This document shows, piece after piece, positions 31,836 to 42,900 of a DNA stretch of 64,000 nt. The translations under genes were made by a program, and so were the position numbers. Under the pieces are notes generated by a model. That model was not told the DNA's origin. It did not search any database and saw only the letters and a program-made list of their open reading frames with translations. Every line of letters begins with the position of its first letter. The first letter of the stretch is position 1. Origin of the DNA: Liolophura sinensis (lineage: Eukaryota; Mollusca; Polyplacophora; Chitonida; Chitonidae); contig NC_088305.1 of assembly GCF_032854445.1 (NCBI RefSeq), forward strand, positions 18,587,717-18,651,716, given 5' to 3'.

Positions 31836-34800
31836 ATGTGGCATGGCAAAGTTTTGCGATGGACGGGCTTGACGGCCAGTTTTCTGTGCGCAGTGTTCAG
31901 TGGGATATTCCTGTCCTTCAACGTGTATGCTGTTCAGATGAAGGCGAAGCTGGACCTGAACCAGGCTCAAGGTGAGATGTAAAAATTTCCCTCATTCATC
32001 AACGGTGTTTCCAGTAAGGGCATTGTGAAAACATGGTGGGACCCCATTGTGTTCACGAATTTTGTCCTTCCTGTATCACCACAGCTTTTTCAAATAGAGA
32101 AAGGAACCCCTTATCTCGGATGTGTTTAAAGTTGTAGTTGCAAGAAAGGCGTTTTGTATTCGTACCAAGGTAATTTGTACTTATGCTGTAAATTTCTACC
32201 GCCATATAGGCTTTTGCCAGAGGTAATAAAATGCGAAGCAGTATTTAACTCATGAGTGTATGCCTGAAGGATTTGTCACTAAAAACACATCCACTTTCGG
32301 CCACTTACGCCGTACTCAAGAATATTTCACTTATACGATGGCGGGCAGCATTATGGTGGGGAAAAACCGGGCAGAGCCCGGGGATGTGGGGAACCCACGA
32401 CCATCTGCAGGTTGCTGCCAGACCTTCCTACGTACGGCCTGAGAGGAAGCCAGCATGAGCTGGCGCTAGCGCGCTAACCAACTGAGCCACGTAGGCCCCC
32501 GGCCTCTGTTTATGAGCTGTGTACAAAGTCACACACAAGTGCACTCTATCTCCTAATGGTATATTAAAACTGTGCAATGGCTGATTGTGCTATATTTTGA
32601 TATTTTTCTGGAGAGGGAAGGGGCGGGGAGGGGATATACATCTTTGCAATCTTTCTTGTTGCGTTCTTGTTTCGGCTTGTTGGGTAGAATGCTAATCTTT
32701 TATGTGATCACAATATAACACAAAATAACTGCGTGTTTTTCATTTTTCTTAGTGGAATTTGTGGGATCCTGTACAATGGCTGCTCTCGTCTTTGCTTTCC
32801 TCGGACATTTTCTAATCGGCAAATACGGCTATGTGGTCTGTTACGTCACGGCATGGGGGCTTGTGACGTCATCAGATTTGCTGATGTGGTTAGCAACACG
32901 GTACACGGACTTCTTCGGGAAATGGATCGGTTTTGTGTGCCTGTTTCAGTTCACCAACAGTGAGTACCAGTATGGCACTTTTATGTCCTTTAACGTCATA
33001 TTAGGCAGAACTCTAGAAGAGAATTGTGCAGTAGCTGGTTGAGTTACCGCAAAAGTTAATCCCTTGAGACCATAGTTTGATAGATAAATCTTATATCTGT
33101 CTAAAGAAACTTGTTGAAATCAACCCGACCAGCCTAGTCACTTAAGCCTATACAGTCGACCATTAAGCCAAAATGATAACGCCAGATACAGACGCCTGCT
33201 CACTCAATGCTGTAAACTGTTTCAGGCCCCGGAAAATTGAAACATTTTTTCATAGCTTTAGCCCGAGCCTTTCAAAAACCGCATTTTGTCTTACCTATGA
33301 AGTGTGAAAGCAGGACATTATAAACTTGTAATATGTCATTTCTATTTTGCAAGACTTTTAATAAGTCCACCCTTCACTCCTTATTTTTCGGCATGACTTG
33401 TGTGCATAATCGTTTTCTTTATTTCCTACGTCGACATAATCTACATTTTAGAGTTACTGTATCTGCATTTGTAGCTGTGAATCTCTCAAGCGTACTACAA
33501 CACTTTTATGTGGATTTGTCTCCAGAATATTGTTATTAGATAAAACTGATTGCTGCTACATTCACTTATTTATATATTTTATTGGTGTTTTACGCCACAC
33601 TAAAGAATAGGCCACATTAATGTCAGTTTCAACGCATACCATTCAGGTTATGTTTCGTTGGCCTAAACACCTATTTGAAATTCCGGGAAACCAGCGTAAA
33701 GGTATTCCGACGGGTACCAATTGTGCCTTCCTTACCTGTTCTCGTATTAATACGAATATATGCAGAAACTATTTTAAAAAGTAATACTCACGAGGACCGA
33801 TCTTTCTCATTCACTAAACCGTATATATTCACATACAGCAACAGCTATGAAAGATATAATCCAACGTTCAATTGACTGGATTTAAAGGAAACCACACACT
33901 CTCCAGAGGGTCATCTTATCTGAACCTATATTTGTACAAAGACCAAATCGCTTTCTTGTCTTGCAGACTTTACAAGATGATAGTTTCTATCTTGATATCG
34001 TAAGTTATCCTTACTTGGATAGCAATAAACCGAAGAGTCCTGCAGTATGGCGTGTGCATATCTCGCTTTGTAGCATTTGTCAGATCTGAACTCAGACGTT
34101 CAGGTTTGTTGACGGCTGTTATGCGAATCTCTGTTCCGGCGCACAAATATTAAAATGTTTGATCAAACTAACACGCTTAGGGACGATTGCTGTGATATCG
34201 AAATCCGAAGAAGCTTTTCCAACTGAAACAAAACACTTATGCTAGAATCGTAAAGTAGATGGCAATCTTGAATGGATACTGGGATTTTGTTAGCACTACA
34301 CAGAATTTGTTGGCGATAAAATGCTTAATCCACAATTGTTATTACCCATTTGTAACTCCTTAATTATGCCATGTTAATATGGAATGAGAAATTTACTACT
34401 TTTGAAGCTCATACATAATTCTGCTACCATTCTCTAGATTTACACCTGTATTGCGCATGTCCAGTGAACAGCCCTCAAGGTGTTTATCTGTCCGTTAGTC
34501 TCGCATTTTCTCTCTCCTTCTCACATGATATATAGACGCCAGTACCATGTGATATATAATCGCCTTTACCGTATGATATATAGATGCCATTACCATTGTC
34601 AAAATACGTCAACTTGTTGCAAGAGTGTATCAAATGGAATAAACACGTCTATACGTCTTACGTTTTTTTTAAAAATTTTTCTCACTTCGTTACACTCATG
34701 TATCTTGCTTGTTCTATGTTTCAGCTTTAGGAGCTAGCCTTTCTGAGATGTGCAGTGTTTCGTTTGGCCTTTCACAATTCCACAAACGCCATGCCGGTAA

Positions 34801-35701
34801 AATCATTGGGTTTTACTTGGCAGGGGTAGCCTTTGGAAAGGTTTATTATGCTGCATTGTATCAGATCATTTTCCAGACTGAAGAACGCCTGGGTGATTTT
34901 TTCCTCAGCGTCCCTATTGGTTTTACCATCACCATTGCTATTTGCATTTTCTGCAAAAGATTTACATTAAATAATGACAAAGAACATTCTGAACAGGTGC
35001 CCTTGACGTCAGCTGAGGATTTTGAGGAATCTAAAGAGATACCCAGTTCTGTGGACAGCGACACAACAGAAAACGAACCCAGCAACATGTCTCTGAAAGA
35101 TATTGCCAAGTCTTGGTCTTTCCATTTCTTCCTGTGGCCAAATGCGCTTTTCATTGGCTGCAGCACCACTTTAATGAACAACATAACCACAATTGGACAC
35201 GACATTGGCCTAGAGGATACGGAGACAACCGTATATATTTTCTCTGCTGGAATAATTATTTCGCGAGCATTTTTTGGGTCGATTTTTGATTATTTTGGAA
35301 CGAAGAAAGCAGGAATGTGGTTGTTAGTCTTTTGTCAAGTGACCTTTACAATTGCTATGGTAATCGGTTGGTTTTGGTTAAACGATGTCACAATTTTGAT
35401 AATGTCTGTCCTGTCTTCTGTAGGTGCTGGAGTTGGATTCTCTCTGTCTTTAACGATTTTAAGTTTGGAGTTTGGTTTAGAGAGGTATAGTTTTGTAATG
35501 GGGTTACTTGAACTCGGAATGACGATTTCAGTATTTATTACACAGCTCTTCACTGGCATATCACATGATCACATATCCAAAACACTGCCGGACCAGTCGA
35601 GATGTTACGACTGTTTTCATTGGTGTTTCGTCCTGCTTTTTTGCGGTAGCCAGACGGCCACTTTACTCACGCTGTTAAAACTATTCCGGACACAAGGATG
35701 A
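31836..35701 (+). CDS. MFS transporter, nodulin-like/NFD4-type, array copy 2 (3 exons, intact)
   Basis: Exons are 31836-31971, 32753-32959 and 34725-35701, joined by GTGAGA/TTAG and GTGAGT/TCAG introns, both phase 1 (split codons G|TG Val46 and A|CT Thr115). The 1320-nt join encodes 439 residues and ends at TGA 35699-35701; AATAAA follows at 35856. About twelve hydrophobic helices are visible: roughly 10-32, 48-68, 71-93, 104-126, 137-159, 173-193, then an acidic Ser/Glu-rich cytoplasmic-type loop at 194-244, then 246-267, 283-306, 310-333, 336-360, 369-393 and 412-436. The N-terminal pattern RWTGL...NVYAVQMKAKL, the helix-7 stretch TLMNNITTIGHDIGL and the CYDCFHWCF segment before the last helix resemble nodulin-like MFS proteins. 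The start is chosen because CCCA-TTAGCA-C-ATG context and frame are shared with copy 3. Substrate unknown; a membrane carrier is inferred from topology. A 49-bp gap separates the ATG from an upstream S2 SINE. Confidence 0.85.
32296..32502 (-). mobile_element. S1 SINE in intron 1 of transporter copy 2, internally deleted
   Basis: ACTTACGCCGTACTCAAGAA to AACCAACTGAGCCACGTAGG. The block between CATGAGCTGG and CGCTAGCGCGC, which holds the B-box, is missing. Confidence 0.9.
33565..33612 (-). mobile_element. S1 SINE tail stub in intron 2 of copy 2
   Basis: (TTTA)n then TATTGGTGTTTTACGCCACA and CTAAAGAATA, then homology ends. Confidence 0.65.
33613..34521. other. Intron 2 of copy 2, nothing further assigned
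   Basis: No additional exon of the transporter is needed, since exon 2 joins exon 3 in phase. Short ORFs only. Confidence 0.5.
34522..34593. repeat. Short tandem repeat, about 24-bp unit, 3 copies
   Basis: ATGATATATAGACGCCAGTACC and two variants in a row, inside intron 2 of copy 2. Confidence 0.7.
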
Positions 35702-35855
35702 TTGATTGATTGTTTGATAGACCTATCAAACTTTCACACAAGAAAGCTCTTTTGACCAATCATAATATTGTTGCGCGTAGGTCACACACACTGGTTACAA
35801 ATGTTCATTCTTTTTTGTGACGTTGTGACGTGACAAGCACTTTCAACGGTAATGG

Positions 35856-35861
35856 AATAAA
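35856..35861 (+). terminator. Polyadenylation signal of transporter copy 2
   Basis: AATAAA 155 nt after the copy 2 stop codon, the first canonical hexamer downstream. Confidence 0.5.
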
Positions 35862-36189
35862 AAGTATTGTGGTCCCGCAAAAGGGATGGTGGGACATTGG
35901 AGGCGTTGGATCCATCCATCGTTGTAGCCAAGTACTTTGCCTATGGCGCATATAATTTTACAAGAATTCCACTGTTTAGTTTTGTTTTTGTTTCTTCTTT
36001 TTTTTGGTGTTATTTGTTTCTCTCCTGCTGAATATCATAATAGTAAATAATATTATAAAATAATACGGATATTATAACAGTCATCGATACTTAATCAATT
36101 TGTCTGAATAATTAGAATCACATTTTCACATGCTGTACGTCTTAATTATATTACATCACAAACATTTCTTTATTTTTTGTAGTTAAATC

Positions 36190-36600
36190 AAACATAGCCT
36201 GTCGTTTGTTCTGCCCCTGTCGTGTATTCTCACACTCTCTGTACACGGTCGTGTGTTCTCACACTGTCGTGTATACTCGTCACACTGTTGTGTTTTCTTA
36301 AATTCCCGTATGTACTTGTGCTGTCATATATTCTCACACTGTCGCTCGTGTATTCTCACAGTCTTGTATATTATCACACTGTCGTATATTCTATTAACAC
36401 TGTGGTGTATTCCCATACTGTCTTCTCACACCTTTGATATCCTCACTATGCCCTGTATTCTGACACGGTCGTGTATTCTCAATCTCGTGTGCTCTCACTG
36501 TTATGTATTCTTTCGCTGTCGTGTGCCCTCACATAGCCGTGTGGTTTTTACACTATTGTATTCCCAATAGTTTTGTAATCTCACACTTTGGCCCTTGCGA
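36190..36600. repeat. Degenerate short tandem repeat (TCTCACACTGTCGTGTAT), block 1
   Basis: Units of about 15-18 bp built on CTCACACTGTCGTGTATT. ORFs across it are artefacts of the repeat. Confidence 0.88.
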
Positions 36601-36944
36601 TCTCTTGATAAGAAGAATTGGAGGTCGGAGAGCAGAATAAACGCAATGTTCTGGATAAACAGTGAAAATATATTTTAAAATAAATTTGTTGAAGAACTAT
36701 GTTGAATGTATTTTTGTGTTGAATGTGTGTTGAAGGTAATACCTTCTACTGTTTCATATTTTTTTCGCATTGCAGTTTTCAACTGCTTTAAAATCTATCA
36801 GTTTGCTGTTTGTTCTGGTTTTAGATGTTATCATTACCATATCGGAAGACAACCCTTTCCGTGTTCTACATGTGACATGTTCTTACCACGACATTGCTAA
36901 ACTATACTGCTAATGAGTTAAGCCTTAATCATCCATTCATTCTC
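36601..36944. other. Spacer between two satellite blocks
   Basis: AT-rich unique sequence. No gene seen. Confidence 0.5.
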
Positions 36945-37395
36945 ACAATGTGTCGTATAGTTTACATTGTCGTGACTTCTGCTTTCTTACACTATCGCAT
37001 ATATTCTCACACTGTCCTGTGTTCTCACAGTGTCACACACTGTCGCATATTTTCTCACGGTCGAGTATTCTCGCATTACCGTGTATTTTCACACTCTCGG
37101 TATTCTCAAACTCTCGGTATTCTCACATTATCGGTATTCTCACACTATCGGTGTTCTCACGCTGTCGACATTCTCGCACTGTCGTGTATTCGCACAGTAC
37201 TGTGTAGTCCCACTGTTTCGTGTATTCTCACACTGTTACATATTCTCATCATGAAGATATGTATTTTGAAAATGTCGTATGTTCCCTCGCTGTTGTGCAT
37301 TCTCACAATCTCGTATATTCTCACGCTGCGGTGTAATCTAACACTGCAATGCATTCCCGTAATGAATCCTCACACTTCGTTTTCACACTGTCTCC
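36945..37395. repeat. Degenerate short tandem repeat (TCTCACACTGTCGTGTAT), block 2
   Basis: Same unit as 36190-36600, with a CTCTCGGTATTCTCA variant sub-array at about 37090-37165. Confidence 0.88.
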
Positions 37396-37466
37396 ATGGG
37401 AAAGAAAATGGGACCTTAGTTAATGTAATTTTCGAAAAACATCAATGAAATGAATCAATTCCTCTA

Positions 37467-37469
<3 letters not shown>

Positions 37470-37499
<30 letters not shown>

Positions 37500-37500
37500 A
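37470..37500. repeat. (ATT)n microsatellite
   Basis: About ten ATT units. Confidence 0.95.
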
Positions 37501-38654
37501 TGTAATTATGTTCTGGCTTGTACCTTTCAGTATATATGCATTCATACAGGTAGACATGCAGTTTGATGTATTTCAAATTAACGCCGAAGATGATCTCTTA
37601 TCTACGATTAAAACAGTTAAGCGTGTCTCAGGTGGGGTAGGTTTGTGATTGCTAACCACTCCTTTAATACACTTTTATTTCAAAGCATATTACGATTTTG
37701 TTAATTACTACTGGTGTTGACAACTGAGAATACTTTAACAGAACGTTGATAAAGTTAGGTAAAATGAAGCGAAGCGTTAATTGCTGTAGGCAATGGTGGT
37801 TGCAGTGAACAGTAAACACTTTATAATGTCATTGGAGTTGATAAATGAGAAGTTAAAAGGAAACGGTACACAACTGGCCACATCATAGACGTTCCCATGG
37901 ATACTCTCCCCGGTCTATCAGTTCACTGGAGTTGAACATGAGACAGGCATAGTGTGATGCTAACAGGACACAAAGTACACATTGACTTGTAACAAGTTCA
38001 TGATTCGTGACCTGAGTTGACGGGATTATAGCAGCAGGAAAAAAGGTCATTACAGAAGTGTATTCTTCAAACCTTTCTCGACCAGGTGAGTCATTGCGAC
38101 TATTTCTTATCGCTTAATATGAGTGGCAATTTGACTTGATTAGAATTATAATCTTTGTTATCTCCAGGCAGTCATTAACTCTGGTCGATATTTATTGACA
38201 GCTGACAGTCCTTTGCCCCTATCCATGTTCATTGACCGCGGGCAGTCATTTGCCCTTCTCCATTTTCATTGCCTGCTGACAGTCCATTGGTGAATGGACT
38301 TTGCCGTAGTCCTTCTGGCCTGACACTCTTCTGGCCTTGGCAATGACCATTACCTGTTGACAATTTCTTAGCTTCTTCTGTGCCAATTACTTTTTTCACG
38401 AAAAAAAAGAGGAACTTAATTTTAGCTTTAGTCAATAAATAATGTATACCCTTTCATCCATTTTGTTTATTTCTTACTAAAACATGTAGTTTAGCGTGAG
38501 ATTTAGAGTTTCTGTTACCCCCTAATCTGTACGTCTGCGACGACTCAAGAAACTATATTAACAGTTCTTTACATATTTCTTTACATTGTCTCAGAAAATT
38601 GCCAATATCAGGTTCTTTTTGCTTGTAACCATCACTTTTCACCCAACTAGCACC
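37501..38654. other. Upstream region of transporter copy 3
   Basis: No repeat family or exon recognised. 38641-38654 shares CACCCAA-TAGCACC with the same position upstream of copy 2, suggesting short conserved 5'UTR. The promoter itself is not identifiable. Confidence 0.4.
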
Positions 38655-39953
38655 ATGTGGCATGGCAAAGTTTTGCGATGGACGGGCTTGGTGGCCAGTT
38701 TTCTGTGCGCCATGTTCAGTGGAATATTTCTGTCCTTCAACGTGTATGCTGTTCAGATGAAGGCGAAGCTGGACCTTAGTAAGACTCAAGGTGAGATGTA
38801 AAAAAACACACTTAAGCATGCGCCTGGGAATTGTTTTACGTCATTACGACAATAAATCTCTTTGACGTTTCAGACGGCCGTCATTTTTAACATAAATGTT
38901 GTGAGATCTCGCATTACACAGGAGCTGAGTGCTGATTTTCGCTCAACAGCCTATGCTTTATCCTAGGGAGGTAGACATCTGTTTTCTTGAAATTCTCCAT
39001 TGAAAATCGTGTCACAGTTCGCAGTATCTTGAAATAAAAATAATGGCGAAACTGAAAATGCCAAATAGGAAGTGTTACTTTGAAATGTTAACGTGTTTTT
39101 GGCTGTGAAAAGCAACTGTAACCTCAAACTTCAAAGGCTAATTTGACCATGGCTGCTCTGTTGGCGAGTGTAATGGTACGCATCCTGAAATGCCAATGTC
39201 ACTTATACGTTGACGTTCAAAGGCTAATTTGACCATGGCTTCTCTGTTGGAGAGTGTAATGGTGCGCATCCTGAAATGCCAATGTCATATATATACGGTG
39301 ACGCCATATTGTGTTGGGTTAATTTGTAGAGGTAATGTCGACTCAGAGCCCCTAAAACATCGGACCAGGTTAAGTGTGGGGTCGGGTCCTGAGCCAGTAG
39401 TTTTTCAAGCATTAGAAATCATGAGGTGAAGGTTTACACCTGGCGTGAATTTACAGAGAATTTGTCAACTTTTCCGATCCCAACATTGGTGTCGCCGTTG
39501 TGACAACAGGCGGTGTGCACGACTGTATGTGTGATAAAGACAGATATGTTTTCCATCGTGTGCACTCGTTTTTCTCCGTCAATAAAACCGCCACTTGTGT
39601 ATATAACGAATTCTTCAGTGTGGTGTTGAACAATAATGGTAACTGAAAGATGGAATAACTTTTTACCTGATAACTTTTACGTCGTTTGATCTCCTATGGT
39701 GATATAAAGGTAACACATTTATTTCGTTTCATTTCATTTATTCATTCACCAATATACATTTTACAGAGGTTATCAATATGAGACAATATTGGCGAGAACA
39801 AAGCTCCACAGAATTTGCTTAGTTCTACGAATTTATTTATTTATTTGACTGATGTTTTCATTTATACCACGGCTGCCAGCATTGTAGTGATCTACCAGCA
39901 ACATGCAGACGGTGGTGGGTTTCCGCCGGGCTCTGCCCAGTTCCTTCACATAA

Positions 39954-39993
<40 letters not shown>

Positions 39994-42900
39994 TGTGGAA
40001 GGAGGATACCCACGACCATCCACCGGATGTTGAAAGATCTTCCCAAGTGCGACTGCAGGGAAAGCCAAAATGAGCTCAGAGCGATCGCACTGGCGAAAGA
40101 CTTGCCACCTTGCTGCGCTAGAACACTGAGCACTCGGTCACAGAGGTCCATGAAAGAGGTCCATGTGTTGCTGCTTCGCTTGGCACTCAGCACTGAGAGG
40201 TAATAGGAAAGAAACATGACTGGTTAAGCTGGTGTCAGTATAATGTGACTTGGTGTGGTGTCATGTCTGGTGTCCTCTGCATGAAACTTGAGTGTCGGCA
40301 GCACTTAGGCGGCATGGACTCGTCCTGTCACAGACAGACACAGTATGTGTACACGAACCTAATGACTCCTCGTCGTCATATGACTGAAAAACTGTTAAGT
40401 ATGACGTAAAACCCCAAGTATGTATTACATAATACTAATACCGTTCAGTGACCAATTAAATAGATAAATAAAATGTTACGCTGTGTAGCTATATATCTCA
40501 ATGATGCGACTAAACGCTTGCGTTACACAACACTCGATGTGATTGAAAAATGTTTAAAAATAAACTGTGTCTTCCTTCTTTATAAACAGGCAGATCCCAT
40601 TAACTTGTGCAGAAGCTGAAACTGGTGGTTGTACTTGGTTGAACAGAAAATACTATATTTGTGCAGCGCTTTGGAAAGCTAGTGGTGCATGTGACAACAA
40701 TATGAAAGAAAATATATCCTTTTTTTCTTTTCTTTAGTGGAGTTTGTAGGATCCTTTATGATGTCTGCTCTCGTTTTTGCTTTCCTTGGACACTTTATAA
40801 TCGACAAATACGGGTATGTGGTCTGTTACGTCACGGCATGGGCACTCGTGACGTCATCCGATTTGTTGATGTGGTTAGCAACACGGTACACAGCCTTTTT
40901 CGGGACATGGATCGGTTTTGTTTGCCTATTTCACTTCATCAACAGTAAGTATAACTTTGACGTATTTTATGTACTTGGCGGGTCAACCTTAGTGGGTTTA
41001 AAGGAAACTATAAATACTGAAGATGGTACATGTAGATCTTATCTGGACTATCTGGAAAATCAGATATGGTTTCCTGTCAGGTCGACCTTGGGACAATTGG
41101 ATAGTTTCAATATTATTGTTAATTATCCTTACTTGGGCAGTAATGTACCGATAGGTACTGCATATGGCAGGGTTTGTACCATGTGTTAGATTTTGTGTGC
41201 TGTGTGAAGTTTTCAATCAACGCTTCACTCGCCAGTGCCTTTCAGTCATCTCTAAAAACAATTCACCGATGCATGCATCTGTCATATTTTCTTGCTTCAT
41301 ATACTGTCTTAGTTGCTTGAAAAATTGCTTTCGGTATTATTAACATTTTTTCACTTTAATTTACGACTGGACCGTACCGTGGGAAGCTCTGCAGCAACCT
41401 GCAGATGATCGTGGGTCTCCCTTGGGCTCTGCCCGGTTTCCACTCACCATAATACTAGCCGCCGTCGTATAAGTGAAATATTCTTGAGTACGGCGTCAAT
41501 ATATAAATTTATATTGTTGTCATATGCAGCACTTTCTTTCTCCTTTAATAACTCTTAATTTTTCCATACTCCAATAATGATGAATATCCAGCTGGATGAA
41601 CATAAACACTCAAGCAGTATGGTTTAACTATTGTCTACTGGACAGCTCTGCCTGTAATTCCATATGTTAGATTCCTTAAGTATAGACGACAAGCTTAAAA
41701 ATGCAACCAGTATTATTTCATTTCATTTAATATATTTCGTGTTGTTTGCATATTCCTTGCTGACGTTGAAGAGTATTTGTTCTAGGCAAAGGCTTTATCA
41801 ACATTTGTTGTTCTCCGTTTGTTACGCGTTATGCCTGATTGAGGCAGAAGCCAGGATAAGTCTTAGCAGTAGTGAGATGGCTGTCATTTGTTTAGATTCG
41901 CAGGGATTCTGCCCATGTGATTCTGCACCTGTGATTCTGCTCTTCTGATTTTGCACCTGTGATTCTGCTCATCTGATTTTGCACCTGAGATTCTGCACCT
42001 ATGATTCTGCGCCTGTGATTCTGTCCATCTGATTTTGCGCCTGTGATTCGGTACCTAAGGTTTCTGCCCATCCGATTCTCCACCTGTGATTCTGCCCATC
42101 TGATTTTGCTCCTGTGATTCTGCACCTATGATTCTGCACCTGTGATTCCGCACCTGTGATTCTGTCCATCTGATTTTGCGCCTGTGATTCGGTACCTAAG
42201 GTTTCTGCCCATCCGATTCTCCACCTGTGATTCTGCCCATCTGATTTTGCTCCTGTGATTCTGCACCTGTGATTCTGCTCATCGGAACAGTTTGTCTCTC
42301 CATCACGCTTGATATGTTCTTTCTCTCAGAAAAATATTTGATATTTAGACGCCGCAGTCTTTCTATGCACTCACCTCGTTCAATCTCGAGACTTAGCGCT
42401 CTTTGCGAGAATGAGTGAATTATTACAACTATTATGTGCACAACTGCCGTCAGCTTCTAAATTTATCTTGCCACTGTTTACATATGCTGAGTTCAGGGCC
42501 TGCTGTCTGCCTCTGCCTTAGAATGTTCCAGAATACCCTCAGTTCGGGGCCTGTTTGTTTACAACAAGTGTTCAAGAATTTTCTTATTCTAGAAAATTCC
42601 ACTAGTCTATATAAGACCTATGAAAGCAGGTCAGAAGGGGAGAAAGGAGAATTATTGAGAGTTTTGGATGCTTTCGCTGTGTATTACTTTAGTAGGCCTT
42701 TTGCGCCGAATTTTGGTGTCTTTATAGCCTCTGGCTTTGTTATATCCTATCTCCACCGAGCACTTGTTCAGTCGGAACTTGTGTATTTAATTTGTGCTCT
42801 TGTGTACACAGTGCTTATTAGTACACGGACCCTGTCTGTGGAATTTTGTGTATATTTTGTCATACACTCAGTTATACTGTGGATTTTTCCTCTTGTGAAT

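Noticed and set aside
36222-37448. Overlapping ORFs up to 184 codons
   Set aside because: They lie in the CTCACACTGTCGTGTAT satellite; several frames are open at once because of the repeat.
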